DNA from: Saprospiraceae bacterium
Lineage (GTDB): Bacteria > Bacteroidota > Bacteroidia > Chitinophagales > Saprospiraceae
DNA length: 64,000 nucleotides
NCBI GenBank assembly: GCA_024103005.1
Contig: JAGFJA010000049.1
Coordinates: 1 to 64,000, forward strand
Reading direction: 5' to 3'
Every line of letters begins with the position of its first letter. The stretch's first letter is position 1. The translations under genes and the position numbers were made by a program. Positions 27,491 through 36,302 of this stretch are shown here, in pieces. Under the pieces are notes generated by a model. It did not search any database, was not told the origin of the DNA, and saw nothing but the letters and a program-made list of their open reading frames with translations.

Positions 27491-30121
27491 ATGGGACAAA
27501 TAGATATGCCGCAATCCAAAAAGAATTACAAGTTCAGAGAACTGAAGTGTTATTCTTCCACAGAGTGGCTTTATGACAATCAAAAGAAATACCGTCAGGT
27601 CTTTGACAGGTACGAAGTCGGGTATATCTACGCTGAGCTCTCCTTTATCAATAAGTTATATGACGAGGGTGACTGGCAGGCTCGTATTGAACTCAAATGT
27701 TACCAGATACTTGAAAATAATCAGCGTCAGGAAATCTGTTCACTGCATTTTGACAGAACTGTTTATAAATATGATCCAGTGGTGTATCTTAGGGAGGGTT
27801 GGGGATCAAAGACGGAAGGAAGCTTCTGGAAACAGGGTAGTTATTACTGGGAAGTGTACATCGATGGTGAAAAAGAGGGTACCAAACATTTTTATGTTAC
27901 GGATGCTGACCGTCCCTTCTTCGAAAATGATGACAACCCTTATCTTTTGCTCGAAATGGTCAAATTATACGAAGGATCATACGGTGACGTACCTGCAGAT
28001 GAACGTATAGGTTACACAGAATTTTCAAGCAGTGATACGAGACTTATTTATATCGAACTTACCTTCGATAATTTTTTGCAAAAAAACTGGCAATGCGAAG
28101 TTTTCGTGCGGATATACAATAGCAGCCGTGAGATGAAAGGCCAGATTATCCGAATGGTAAATGTCAAAAAAGAAGATACAGAATTCATTATTACAGCCGG
28201 TTGGGGCACCAATGTTAAGGGCAATTGGAAAAAGGGCAAATACACTTATGAAGTTGTATTTATGGATCGCGTACTCGCCATAGTACCCTTTACCGTCGGT
28301 GAATTCTTTATCGAAGGTATGCCTCAGGTTTACACGATGGATCCGCTAAAACCAAAGGAGCTGACGGATAGAGATGATGACAAGGAAACCTTTGAATCCA
28401 TCATGAAGAAAATCGATAGCTTCATCGGATTAACTGAAATCAAACAAGCCATCCGCAACCACTATGCATATATCAGTTTTCTCAATATCAGGAAGCAAAA
28501 AGGCTTAGAAACAGAGACAAAACTCAATCTCCACTCTGTTTTCATCGGTAATCCCGGAACCGGAAAGACAACCATTGCCGGATATATGGGTAAATTGTAT
28601 AAAAAAATGGGCATTCTCTCTAAGGGTCACGTCCATGAAGTTAACCGGGTTGACTTAGTCGGAGAATATATAGGTCAGACAGCTCCAAAAGTTAAGCAGG
28701 CTATTGACCAGGCGAAAGGTGGTGTACTTTTTATCGATGAAGCGTATGCACTAGCCAGAACCAATGACGATTCGAAAGATTTCGGACGGGAAGTCATAGA
28801 AATCTTGGTGAAAGAAATGTCTAGCCCTTCTTGTGACTTTGCCGTCATCGTGGCAGGCTACCCAAAAGAGATGAAACATTTCCTCCAATCCAATCCCGGC
28901 CTGAGCTCCAGGTTTAAAATGTACTATAACTTTACTGATTATCTACCTCAGGAACTGAGTCAGATTGCCGACTATATCGCAACTGAACTGAAAGTAAGAT
29001 TTACAAATAAGGCCAAATCTCTCTTGGATGAAATCATTCTGGAAGCATTCCGCAAAAAAGACAAAACATTCGGGAACGCCCGATTTGTTTACGATTTGGT
29101 CGAAAAAGCCAAGATAAATCTGGGCATCAGAACAATGCATAAAACCAGCCCTGAAAGGCTTTCAGAATCACAGCTATCGACGATAACAGATCAGGACATT
29201 CTGAAGATCAAAGAAGTGATTAAACCTACCCTACCTAATATACCGGTAGATAAAGAACTGTTGGCTGAGGCCAGGGCGGAGTTGAACGCTTTAATCGGAA
29301 TGGAAGAAATTAAAAAAGACATCGAAGAGGCTATCGGAATAGTTCTTTATAAAAGCAATCACGGCGAAAACCTGCTACACAAATTTTTCTTTCATACCAT
29401 GCTGATCGGCAATCCGGGTACGGGTAAAACAACCGTAGCCCGTATTCTTGCCAAGTTATTTAAGGCCTTGGGAATACTGGAAAGAGGCCACCTTGTGGAA
29501 ACAGATCGTCAGGGGCTGGTCGCCGGTTTTGTGGGACAAACTGCCATCAAAACCACAGAAAGAATTGACGAGGCAATGGGCGGCGTATTATTTATAGATG
29601 AGGCCTATGCCTTGGGAGGTGCCAACTTCAACGACTATGGCAACGAAGCAATACAGGTTTTGCTGAAGAGAATGGAAGATGACCGGGGTAAATTCTATGT
29701 ATTTGCAGCCGGATATCCGGATAATATGGACAGTTTCATAAAGTCCAACCCGGGTCTTTCAAGTAGGTTTGACAAGACATTGAAATTTTATGACTATAGC
29801 CCTGAAGAACTTATGCAGATTGCTGTCAAAATGTTAAAGGAACAATCATTCAGCCTCTCTTCCAAAGCTCATGAGCACCTCCACGCCTACATTCACTTTA
29901 TATGGCAGTTCAGAGATAAATATTTCGGAAATGCCCGAACTATAAGGTTAATCGTCGATGAAGTGATTAAAAAGCATAATATCAGACTTATCCTTGAAAC
30001 AACAAAAGAACCATCGAGAAAGAAAATAAATATCATTGCATTTGAAGATGTCAAATTCCTTGAATTGAAATCTGAAAGTCTTGTGTTTAACAGAAGGGCA
30101 ATTGGTTTTGGCAACCATTAA
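27491..30121 (+). CDS. Double CbbX-like AAA+ ATPase with duplicated N-terminal domain
   Basis: An 876-residue cytoplasmic protein. Two beta-rich repeats of about 95 residues come first (42-138 and 181-272), recognised by matching segments REGWGSKTEGSFWKQGSYYW and TAGWGTNVKGNWKKGKYTYE. Two CbbX/SpoVK-type AAA+ modules follow. The first has Walker A GNPGTGKT (353-360) and Walker B VLFIDEAYA (D416, E417); the second has Walker A at 640-647 and Walker B with D703 and E704. Each has the NPGLSSRF arginine-finger segment. Such ATPases remodel protein complexes (CbbX acts on Rubisco, EccA in type VII secretion). The repeats may recognise the substrate. The gene is isolated, with no obvious partner; the role is unknown. 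Confidence 0.9.
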   Translation: MGQIDMPQSKKNYKFRELKCYSSTEWLYDNQKKYRQVFDRYEVGYIYAELSFINKLYDEGDWQARIELKCYQILENNQRQEICSLHFDRTVYKYDPVVYLREGWGSKTEGSFWKQGSYYWEVYIDGEKEGTKHFYVTDADRPFFENDDNPYLLLEMVKLYEGSYGDVPADERIGYTEFSSSDTRLIYIELTFDNFLQKNWQCEVFVRIYNSSREMKGQIIRMVNVKKEDTEFIITAGWGTNVKGNWKKGKYTYEVVFMDRVLAIVPFTVGEFFIEGMPQVYTMDPLKPKELTDRDDDKETFESIMKKIDSFIGLTEIKQAIRNHYAYISFLNIRKQKGLETETKLNLHSVFIGNPGTGKTTIAGYMGKLYKKMGILSKGHVHEVNRVDLVGEYIGQTAPKVKQAIDQAKGGVLFIDEAYALARTNDDSKDFGREVIEILVKEMSSPSCDFAVIVAGYPKEMKHFLQSNPGLSSRFKMYYNFTDYLPQELSQIADYIATELKVRFTNKAKSLLDEIILEAFRKKDKTFGNARFVYDLVEKAKINLGIRTMHKTSPERLSESQLSTITDQDILKIKEVIKPTLPNIPVDKELLAEARAELNALIGMEEIKKDIEEAIGIVLYKSNHGENLLHKFFFHTMLIGNPGTGKTTVARILAKLFKALGILERGHLVETDRQGLVAGFVGQTAIKTTERIDEAMGGVLFIDEAYALGGANFNDYGNEAIQVLLKRMEDDRGKFYVFAAGYPDNMDSFIKSNPGLSSRFDKTLKFYDYSPEELMQIAVKMLKEQSFSLSSKAHEHLHAYIHFIWQFRDKYFGNARTIRLIVDEVIKKHNIRLILETTKEPSRKKINIIAFEDVKFLELKSESLVFNRRAIGFGNH

Positions 30122-30343
30122 TAAACCTGCCTTTCAACCAATAAGCCACCGGATTTCTGAATTTTCACCTTATCTATGATTAAGCAAGTGTCTCCAATCT
30201 CTTTCCGCCTATTTCATTTATAATCAGTTTAGGGAGAAACAAATGAAAGTCAGAAATAAATGGTATATTCGACCAAATTAATTACTTATAATAATTGTTG
30301 TTAAATCGGGTGTACACACTCATTAACGCCAAATTTTACTTGT

Positions 30344-31021
30344 ATGATAAGTTGGCAAGATATACTAATCCGGCTCGCACTTGCATCCCTTTTCAGTGCA
30401 TTAATCGGGCTTGAACGTGAACGAAAAAATCTGACAGCGGGACTGAGGACGCACATGATGGTATGTGTAGGTTCATGCCTTATCATGATCGTCTCTGCCT
30501 ACGGATTTTCAGACATTCTGACTTCAGATCATGTCAACCTGGACCCTTCCCGGATTGCAGCTCAGGTAGTCAGCGGTATTGGTTTCATTGGAGCAGGTAC
30601 TATCTTGTTTTTAAAACAGGGAACTGTTCATGGGCTGACTACAGCATCCGGATTATGGACGGTGGCGGCCATAGGTCTGGCCACAGGAGGCGGCTTGTAT
30701 TTCGCCGCTGCTGCCACTACAATCATTGCCCTGATTATTTTGTGGGGTCTTCAGCAACTGGAGCACATATATTCCAGCCGTTTTAAGATGAAGTCATTAA
30801 GAATAGTGTCCAATACCCATGATAAGGCAGTGGAAGCGCTCGATTTTCTCGTTAGACGGGAAGATATACAGATGCAGACCTTTTCGCTGGAAAAAGTCAA
30901 GGACGAATTTGTCCTTCAGGTTAAGTTTGAAGATAAGGTACCGGATGAATTGGAAAAAATAATTACTTCATTTGCTAATAATAAAGAAATAAAAGGAATT
31001 TTCTGGGATAAGAACTTATAA
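30344..31021 (+). CDS. MgtC/SapB-family membrane protein
   Basis: A 225-residue protein with four to five N-terminal helices and a cytoplasmic C-terminal domain. The MgtC signature is clear: LIGLERERKNLTAGLRTHMM, then VSGIGFIGAGTIL, then VHGLTTASGLWTVAAIGLATG. The C-terminal 80 residues (from KMKSLRIVSNT) resemble an ACT-like regulatory domain. In pathogens MgtC modulates the F1Fo ATP synthase and magnesium homeostasis; in others the role is less clear. It precedes the first trans-sulfuration enzyme gene by 71 bases. Confidence 0.92.
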   Translation: MISWQDILIRLALASLFSALIGLERERKNLTAGLRTHMMVCVGSCLIMIVSAYGFSDILTSDHVNLDPSRIAAQVVSGIGFIGAGTILFLKQGTVHGLTTASGLWTVAAIGLATGGGLYFAAAATTIIALIILWGLQQLEHIYSSRFKMKSLRIVSNTHDKAVEALDFLVRREDIQMQTFSLEKVKDEFVLQVKFEDKVPDELEKIITSFANNKEIKGIFWDKNL

Positions 31022-31092
31022 TTATCCACAGGAAAGTTTCCGGTTACAAATAATTTAATTAAGCATTTTACATCAAGCAAAATTCTGCACTT

Positions 31093-32358
31093 ATGAAAGA
31101 AGAAAAAAAGCATAAAATGAGGCCGGAAAGTCTGATGATGTCTTATGGGTATAAGCCCGAATTATCTGAAGGAGCGGTCAAATGCCCTATATTTCAGACA
31201 TCGACCTTTGTATTCAAAACAGCTGAAGACGGGAAGGCATTTTTTCAAGTAGCTTATGGGCACAGAACTCCGGAAGAGGGCGAAGAATTGGGTTTGATTT
31301 ACAGCAGACTTAATAATCCTGACCTTGAAATTCTGGAAAACAGGTTGACGTTGTGGGATGAAGCAGAGGATTGTGCCGTTTTTGAAAGTGGTATGTCGGC
31401 TATAACGACTGTCTTACTCGAATTCCTGAGACCCGGTGATACTATCCTCATCAGCAGCCCTTTATACGGAGGCAGTGATCATTTTATCAAAAAAATATTG
31501 ACACAATTTGGGATCAATGTAATCGAATTCAGAGCCGGTAAATCAGAAGGCGAAATTTACAAAACCATTGAAGACAGTGGCCTTAGTAAAAATTTAAAAC
31601 TGATTTACATCGAAACACCGGCTAACCCGACAAATGACCTCGTAGATATTCAAATATGCAAGTCTATCGCTACACATTTCAGCCAACTCACAGGAAATCA
31701 TATCTATCTGGTAGTTGACAACACTTATATGGGACCTGTATGGCAGCATCCGCTTAAATTTGGAGCCGACCTCGTCATATATTCCGCAACCAAGTATATC
31801 GGCGGTCACAGCGATGTCATCGCAGGTGCCTGTCTGGGTTCCAAGGAGTTGATTTCCCGGATAAGGGTCCTGAGGACCTTTCTGGGCAACATGGCAAGCC
31901 CAAATACAGGGTGGCTCTTGCTGAGAAGCCTTGAAACACTAAAGGCAAGGATGGATATCCAGGCAGCTAATGCAGACAAAATTGCTGACTTCCTCAATAA
32001 TCACCCTAAAATAGATAAGGTATATTTTCCGGGTAATCTGACGGAAAAAGACGGCTTGCCCTATCACACCAAGGTTAAACAATGCCTTACTAATGGAGGC
32101 ATGATCTCATTTGATGTCAAAGGCGGTGAGAAAGAAGCATTTACCTTCCTCAATGCGCTTAAGCTGATTAAACTTGCTGTCAGCTTAGGAAGTACAGAAA
32201 GCCTGGCAGAACATCCTGCCACTATGACGCACGTGGACGTAGAACCTCAGCTGTTAAAGGAATTATCCATAACCGGCAAAATGATACGCCTATCTGTCGG
32301 TGTTGAATACTTTGAAGATATTATTGAAGATATCCGGCAGGCACTTGATAAAATATAA
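31093..32358 (+). CDS. Cystathionine gamma-synthase-family PLP enzyme
   Basis: A 421-residue gamma-family, fold type I PLP enzyme. The cofactor lysine is K234 in YSATKYIGGHSDVIAG; other motifs are YSRLNNPDLEILENRL, SGMSAITTVLLEFL, the PLP-stacking SSPLYGGSDHF and ETPANPTNDLVD. An insert (AYGHRTPEEGEELG) before YSRLNNP marks the subgroup usually annotated cystathionine gamma-synthase family or methionine gamma-lyase-like. It probably acts on homoserine esters, cystathionine or methionine; exact chemistry cannot be settled by eye. A strong terminator follows about 180 bases downstream. Confidence 0.9.
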   Translation: MKEEKKHKMRPESLMMSYGYKPELSEGAVKCPIFQTSTFVFKTAEDGKAFFQVAYGHRTPEEGEELGLIYSRLNNPDLEILENRLTLWDEAEDCAVFESGMSAITTVLLEFLRPGDTILISSPLYGGSDHFIKKILTQFGINVIEFRAGKSEGEIYKTIEDSGLSKNLKLIYIETPANPTNDLVDIQICKSIATHFSQLTGNHIYLVVDNTYMGPVWQHPLKFGADLVIYSATKYIGGHSDVIAGACLGSKELISRIRVLRTFLGNMASPNTGWLLLRSLETLKARMDIQAANADKIADFLNNHPKIDKVYFPGNLTEKDGLPYHTKVKQCLTNGGMISFDVKGGEKEAFTFLNALKLIKLAVSLGSTESLAEHPATMTHVDVEPQLLKELSITGKMIRLSVGVEYFEDIIEDIRQALDKI

Positions 32359-32409
32359 TGCTCATGTGATTGTATAGCATGATAGCCGGAACGAAATAAG
32401 TAACGAAAA

Positions 32410-32467
32410 AAGAGAATTTGTTAGCACACGTTTATAAAAGTAACATCTTTTCATGTGCATTTCTCTT
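32410..32467. repeat. Bipartite inverted repeat in convergent intergenic region
   Basis: Two nested arms pair: AAGAGAA (32410-32416) with TTCTCTT (32461-32467), and GCACA (32424-32428) with TGTGC (32454-32458). A small hairpin TTGC-TCTA-GCAA (32466-32477) is adjoined. The region is within a 383-base gap between the converging PLP enzyme and tyrS genes, which otherwise holds only the terminator. It may fold as a long imperfect stem in the 3' untranslated region of either gene. Confidence 0.35.
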
Positions 32468-32535
32468 GCTCTAGCAAAAAAATTACCGCTTAAAGGCCAA
32501 AAGGAATATATAAGGTATAATTGACGGAAATTAAA

Positions 32536-32569
32536 AAAAAGGGAAATGTACTTTTACAATTCCCTTTTT
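32536..32569. terminator. Strong bidirectional hairpin terminator
   Basis: A perfect 10-bp stem, AAAAAGGGAA (32536-32545) with TTCCCTTTTT (32560-32569), extends by TGT/ACA inside the loop after one mismatch. It has A-runs on one side and T-runs on the other, so it can end transcription from both the PLP enzyme gene and tyrS. Confidence 0.8.
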
Positions 32570-32741
32570 AAATGTATTAAGCATCACCCTTTCCAAATCC
32601 ATACCGAAAAATTCTCCGGTCAATAACGGTTATTTGTTCCGTCTTTTAATGATACAAAAATGAAGAATCAATATATTATAAACTTCATGGGAAAAAGTGA
32701 ATTTAAAAATTAGTAGTTTTCATTGATTAATCCCGCAACGA

Positions 32742-34013
32742 TCAGGTCAATTCGACAAGAACTTTTTGTTTCTTGCCGTTTTCAATGAAGACATAACCCG
32801 TGCCAAAAATCTGGTTCGGATCAGCCATTGCATTTACATCTTGTACCTTTACCCTGTTTATCTGAACTGCCTGTCCCTGGATAGCCCTTTTTGCCTCCCC
32901 CTTTGAGGCAAATACTCCCAAATCTTCGGTAAGAATGTCCATCAACTGCCGGTCAGTCGTCCACCGAGACCGTTGCATATTCTTCACCTCCAGCTCTCCT
33001 TTCAAGAGACGGATAGTATGCTCTTCAAGGGATTTAATTGCATTTTCATCAAAACCTTTGCCGTACAATAATGACGAGACTTGCTTAACTGCTTCAAAGT
33101 CATCTCTGCTATGCACCCTGACCGTAATTTCTTCTGCCAGGGCCTTCTTGACTTCATTTGGCTGGTCGACAAGCATTGCATCCAGAGCAAGAATTTCTTC
33201 CCTGGGCTTGAATGAAAAATACCTCAACAATTTCGACATATCTTCATCACTGCAATTGAGCCAGAACTGATAAAACTGGTAAGCATTGGTCATTTCAGGG
33301 TCGAGCCAGATTGCGCCTGATTCGGATTTACCAAACTTGGTACCATCCGACTTGGTCAACAGCGGAGTCGTGACAGCATAAGCCTTTCCACCTATGTTTC
33401 TGCGAATAAATTCAGTTCCTGCCGTAATATTTCCCCATTGGTCAGAACCGCCCATCTGCAGCCTGCAATTATACCGATCGTACAATACCTGAAAATCATA
33501 GCCCTGCAAGAGTTGATAGCTAAATTCAGTAAAGGAAATACCCGTTTCCATACGTTTTTTGACAGACTCTTTACTCGCCATATAATTGACCGTCAGCGTT
33601 TTTCCTACGTCACGCAGGAAGGTGAGGACATTCATATCCTTATAAAAATCATAGTTATTGACGAAGGTAGCCGCATTTGGTCCCTCAAAATCCAATAATT
33701 TTTTGAACTGTTTCATCTGGCGTTCAATATTTACCTGAACCTCTTCGACGGTCTTGAGCACTCGTTCGGCATCCTTGAAAGACGGGTCTCCGATCATGCC
33801 GGTAGCTCCACCCAACAAAACAATCGGTTTATTGCCGGTCCGCTGAAAATGAGCGAGCAACATCACCTGAACCATATTACCAATAGTCAGGGAAGCTGCC
33901 GTAGGGTCAAAACCGATGTAACCGACCACCGGTCCTTGCTCAAAAATATCTTCAATGCCCGGTGTGTGATCCATGAGCATATTTCGCCATTTCAGTTCTT
34001 CAATAAAATTCAT
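32742..34013 (-). CDS. tyrS: Tyrosyl-tRNA synthetase
   Basis: A 423-residue class I synthetase of bacterial TyrRS type, charging tRNA-Tyr with tyrosine. The HIGH-type motif reads FDPTAASLTIGNM near residue 36-48, the KMSKS-type motif KFGKSESGAIWL, tyrosine-pocket residues lie in YQLLQGYDF and QMGGSDQWGNI, and an S4 RNA-binding domain occupies the last 70 residues (ASKGEAKRAIQGQAVQINRV). Length is normal. It is divergent from the LolC/E-type permease gene. Confidence 0.97.
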   Translation of the reverse strand: MNFIEELKWRNMLMDHTPGIEDIFEQGPVVGYIGFDPTAASLTIGNMVQVMLLAHFQRTGNKPIVLLGGATGMIGDPSFKDAERVLKTVEEVQVNIERQMKQFKKLLDFEGPNAATFVNNYDFYKDMNVLTFLRDVGKTLTVNYMASKESVKKRMETGISFTEFSYQLLQGYDFQVLYDRYNCRLQMGGSDQWGNITAGTEFIRRNIGGKAYAVTTPLLTKSDGTKFGKSESGAIWLDPEMTNAYQFYQFWLNCSDEDMSKLLRYFSFKPREEILALDAMLVDQPNEVKKALAEEITVRVHSRDDFEAVKQVSSLLYGKGFDENAIKSLEEHTIRLLKGELEVKNMQRSRWTTDRQLMDILTEDLGVFASKGEAKRAIQGQAVQINRVKVQDVNAMADPNQIFGTGYVFIENGKKQKVLVELT

Positions 34014-34097
34014 CTTCTAATCTATTGATATTGTGTATATTACTTAATAAAAAAGGAATAATATTCGTTTAAAATTTTTTGCAAAGGTATCAAATTG

Positions 34098-34105
34098 TAG
34101 CTTTG
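34098..34105 (+). promoter_or_regulatory. Bacteroidota -7 box for the LolC/E-type permease
   Basis: TAGCTTTG, an exact TAnnTTTG match, 19 bases before the TTG start. A TTTTTTG sequence ends 16 bases upstream and could serve as a -33 element, though the spacing is shorter than usual. Confidence 0.55.
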
Positions 34106-34124
34106 CTAGGCAAAAATTTAAAGA

Positions 34125-35417
34125 TTGAACCTTAGTCTCTTCATAGCTGACCGGATAAACAGGCACGAAAACAGTGCATTTGCATCATTTATTATCAAAT
34201 TAGCCATCATTTCTGTTACTTTGAGTGTCTCAGTGATGATTATCACTACCTGTCTGGTCATGGGCTTTAAGAACCAAATCAAATCGAAAGTCTTTGACTT
34301 CTGGGGTCACATACACCTCAATAGTCCTGAATACAATCAGGCATTGGAACCCCGCCCGCTTCAACTTAGTGAAGGACTACTGGATTCTATCCGACATATT
34401 AAAAATGTTCCCTATACAGATGAAAGAAATCTACTGGGCATTCCCCTACCTCCAAAAGATAGGCATACCGCCGGTGGAATTGAACACATACAAGGAATTG
34501 TCCAGGTTCCGGGTATCCTGACCATCCATAACCAAATAGAAGGTCTTGTCCTGAAAGGTGTTGGGCTTGCCTTCGATACGACCTTTTTGAATAAGTATCT
34601 GATTAGTGGTACAGGTCTTTTAAAAAATGATTCGACACAGCGAACTATCATAATCAGTCAAACTACGGCTTCCAGACTAAAACTCAAAGTCGGAGAAGAC
34701 ATTGTTGTGTATTTTGTTGTAGGAGGTAAACAAATAGGACGAAAATTCAAAATAAGTGGCATCTACAATACCGGTTTGGAAGAGTATGACCAAAAGTTTG
34801 CCTTATGCGCCGCTTCAGTCCTCCAGCAACTGCTCAACTGGCGGTCGGACGAGTTTACAGGATATGAGATTTTTGTAAACAATCTGGACGACCTGGAACC
34901 CATCAATGACTATTTATATGCTGAAGTATTACCGACAAACGTGTTCAGCTCAACCATCAGAAACAAGTTACCCGGTATTTTCGAGTGGCTTCAGTTACAG
35001 GATTACAATGAAGTCGTCATCCTTGGATTGATGATAATTGTTTGTCTTATAAATATGGTGACGGTACTGATTATATTTATCCTCAATCGGCTGAAGATGA
35101 TAGGCATCCTCAAAACTTTAGGCATGAAAAACAGGAGTATGCAGTTAATATTTCTGCTTCAAGCATCCCGCATCATTATATTTGGCCTTATCGGGGGAAA
35201 TCTGATAGGCCTCGGACTTGCATGGATTCAGTATCATTACAAAATAATCCGGCTGAATGAGGCAGATTACTACCTTTCAATAGCTCCGATAGAGTTTTCA
35301 TTTTCGACCATCCTTTTAATAAATGTCTTTACTCTCATAGCTATCATGACCTTCCTCATTATACCTTCGACTATCATATCTCGAATTTCACCGGTAAAAA
35401 CCATTGAATACAATTAA
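34125..35417 (+). CDS. LolC/LolE-type FtsX-family permease (TTG start)
   Basis: A 430-residue inner-membrane protein with one N-terminal helix (residues 20-48, opening IADRINRHENSAFASFIIKL), a large periplasmic domain (50-290) and three C-terminal helices with the FtsX fold. The cytoplasmic loop LKMIGILKTLGMKN and ending ISPVKTIEYN are typical. By family it should work with an ATPase such as LolD to release lipoproteins from the inner membrane, but the ATPase gene is not adjacent. The start is TTG, placed 19 bases after a promoter box; no ATG in frame gives the full N-terminal helix. Confidence 0.9.
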   Translation: MNLSLFIADRINRHENSAFASFIIKLAIISVTLSVSVMIITTCLVMGFKNQIKSKVFDFWGHIHLNSPEYNQALEPRPLQLSEGLLDSIRHIKNVPYTDERNLLGIPLPPKDRHTAGGIEHIQGIVQVPGILTIHNQIEGLVLKGVGLAFDTTFLNKYLISGTGLLKNDSTQRTIIISQTTASRLKLKVGEDIVVYFVVGGKQIGRKFKISGIYNTGLEEYDQKFALCAASVLQQLLNWRSDEFTGYEIFVNNLDDLEPINDYLYAEVLPTNVFSSTIRNKLPGIFEWLQLQDYNEVVILGLMIIVCLINMVTVLIIFILNRLKMIGILKTLGMKNRSMQLIFLLQASRIIIFGLIGGNLIGLGLAWIQYHYKIIRLNEADYYLSIAPIEFSFSTILLINVFTLIAIMTFLIIPSTIISRISPVKTIEYN

Positions 35418-35543
35418 TCCATTTCGGTTTGAGATTACTATGAATAGGGTCAGTCAGCGAATTATTAAATTAATACTTAAATGACTAATTCTTAATTAAA
35501 TGATAATCATACTATTAGAATATAATTTAAGTATCAAATACAA

Positions 35544-36302
35544 ATGCTAAAATTAGGAGCAATCATATTATCTAAATTGTCTTTCTACTTTCTTAGTTTA
35601 CCATTGAGAATATGGCGTCTCATTCTTCATTTATTTTTTCTTTTTAAAATAATTTTCAAGCCTGATAACCTGCCAATTCACTACACTTTTTATAGAAAGT
35701 CAATAATCTGGAGTATCGAACTAATGCACTATCTCATTGACCTGGCCGGTATTCCGGAAATACTTGAAATCACTCTGCAAGTTATTCATCCCGGAAACAG
35801 ACAACTCACTATTATCGAAAAGTCAAAAATTTCAAGCATTTATGGAAATGAAGTCCTGCTATACCCGCTTTCTTTAGATCTGTCACACTCTTTTATGCGA
35901 CAATCTGCATCGGCTTTTGTAGGTGTCAACACCATATTTTTCAATACCGAGCTGAATGATGAAACCCTTATTCATGAAGTGTGCCATTGTCTTCAATATC
36001 AAAGATACGGCTCGGTATATATCATCAGAGCCCTACTCGCACAACGATCCAAGGAAGGATATGAATACGGAGGGTTGCACTTTCTTAAAAAATGGGTAGT
36101 TGACGGCCAAATCAATCAATTAAACTACGAGCAAATGGCCGAAATCCTTACCCATGCTTTTATTTTCAAGTCTGAAACCGGAGAAAATCATTATTCTGAA
36201 AGGGAAAAGATTATGGCAGTGTACGATGTTGCCCGACAAAAAATTTTGGATCAAATCAACGATCAGGATTCGGTATCGAGGGTTTTACGGCTTTGGAGGT
36301 AG
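35544..36302 (+). CDS. Membrane-associated HExxH putative metallopeptidase-like protein
   Basis: A 252-residue protein that I cannot assign to a characterised family. The first 50 residues are hydrophobic and aromatic, as one or two membrane segments. A gluzincin-like signature follows: H144-E-V-C-H148 (HEVCHCLQYQRYG), and EQMAE at E196-E200 as the likely third-ligand helix. This HExxHxxQxQ...EQxAE pattern recalls a Vgr-associated protein group and DUF4157-like domains. It could be an intramembrane or peripheral zinc peptidase, though the cysteine between the histidines is unusual. Its last 40 bases overlap the convergent rluD gene. Before it, 126 AT-rich bases show no clear promoter. Confidence 0.75.
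   Translation: MLKLGAIILSKLSFYFLSLPLRIWRLILHLFFLFKIIFKPDNLPIHYTFYRKSIIWSIELMHYLIDLAGIPEILEITLQVIHPGNRQLTIIEKSKISSIYGNEVLLYPLSLDLSHSFMRQSASAFVGVNTIFFNTELNDETLIHEVCHCLQYQRYGSVYIIRALLAQRSKEGYEYGGLHFLKKWVVDGQINQLNYEQMAEILTHAFIFKSETGENHYSEREKIMAVYDVARQKILDQINDQDSVSRVLRLWR

Noticed and set aside
31021-31092. SAM or other methionine riboswitch before the PLP enzyme genes
   Set aside because: Both leaders (31022-31092 and 37365-37384) are too short and show no conserved riboswitch core.
35490-35530. Fur-box-like sequence TGATAATCATACTATTA before the HExxH gene
   Set aside because: Only one half-site is good, the region is AT-rich and the downstream gene has no iron link.
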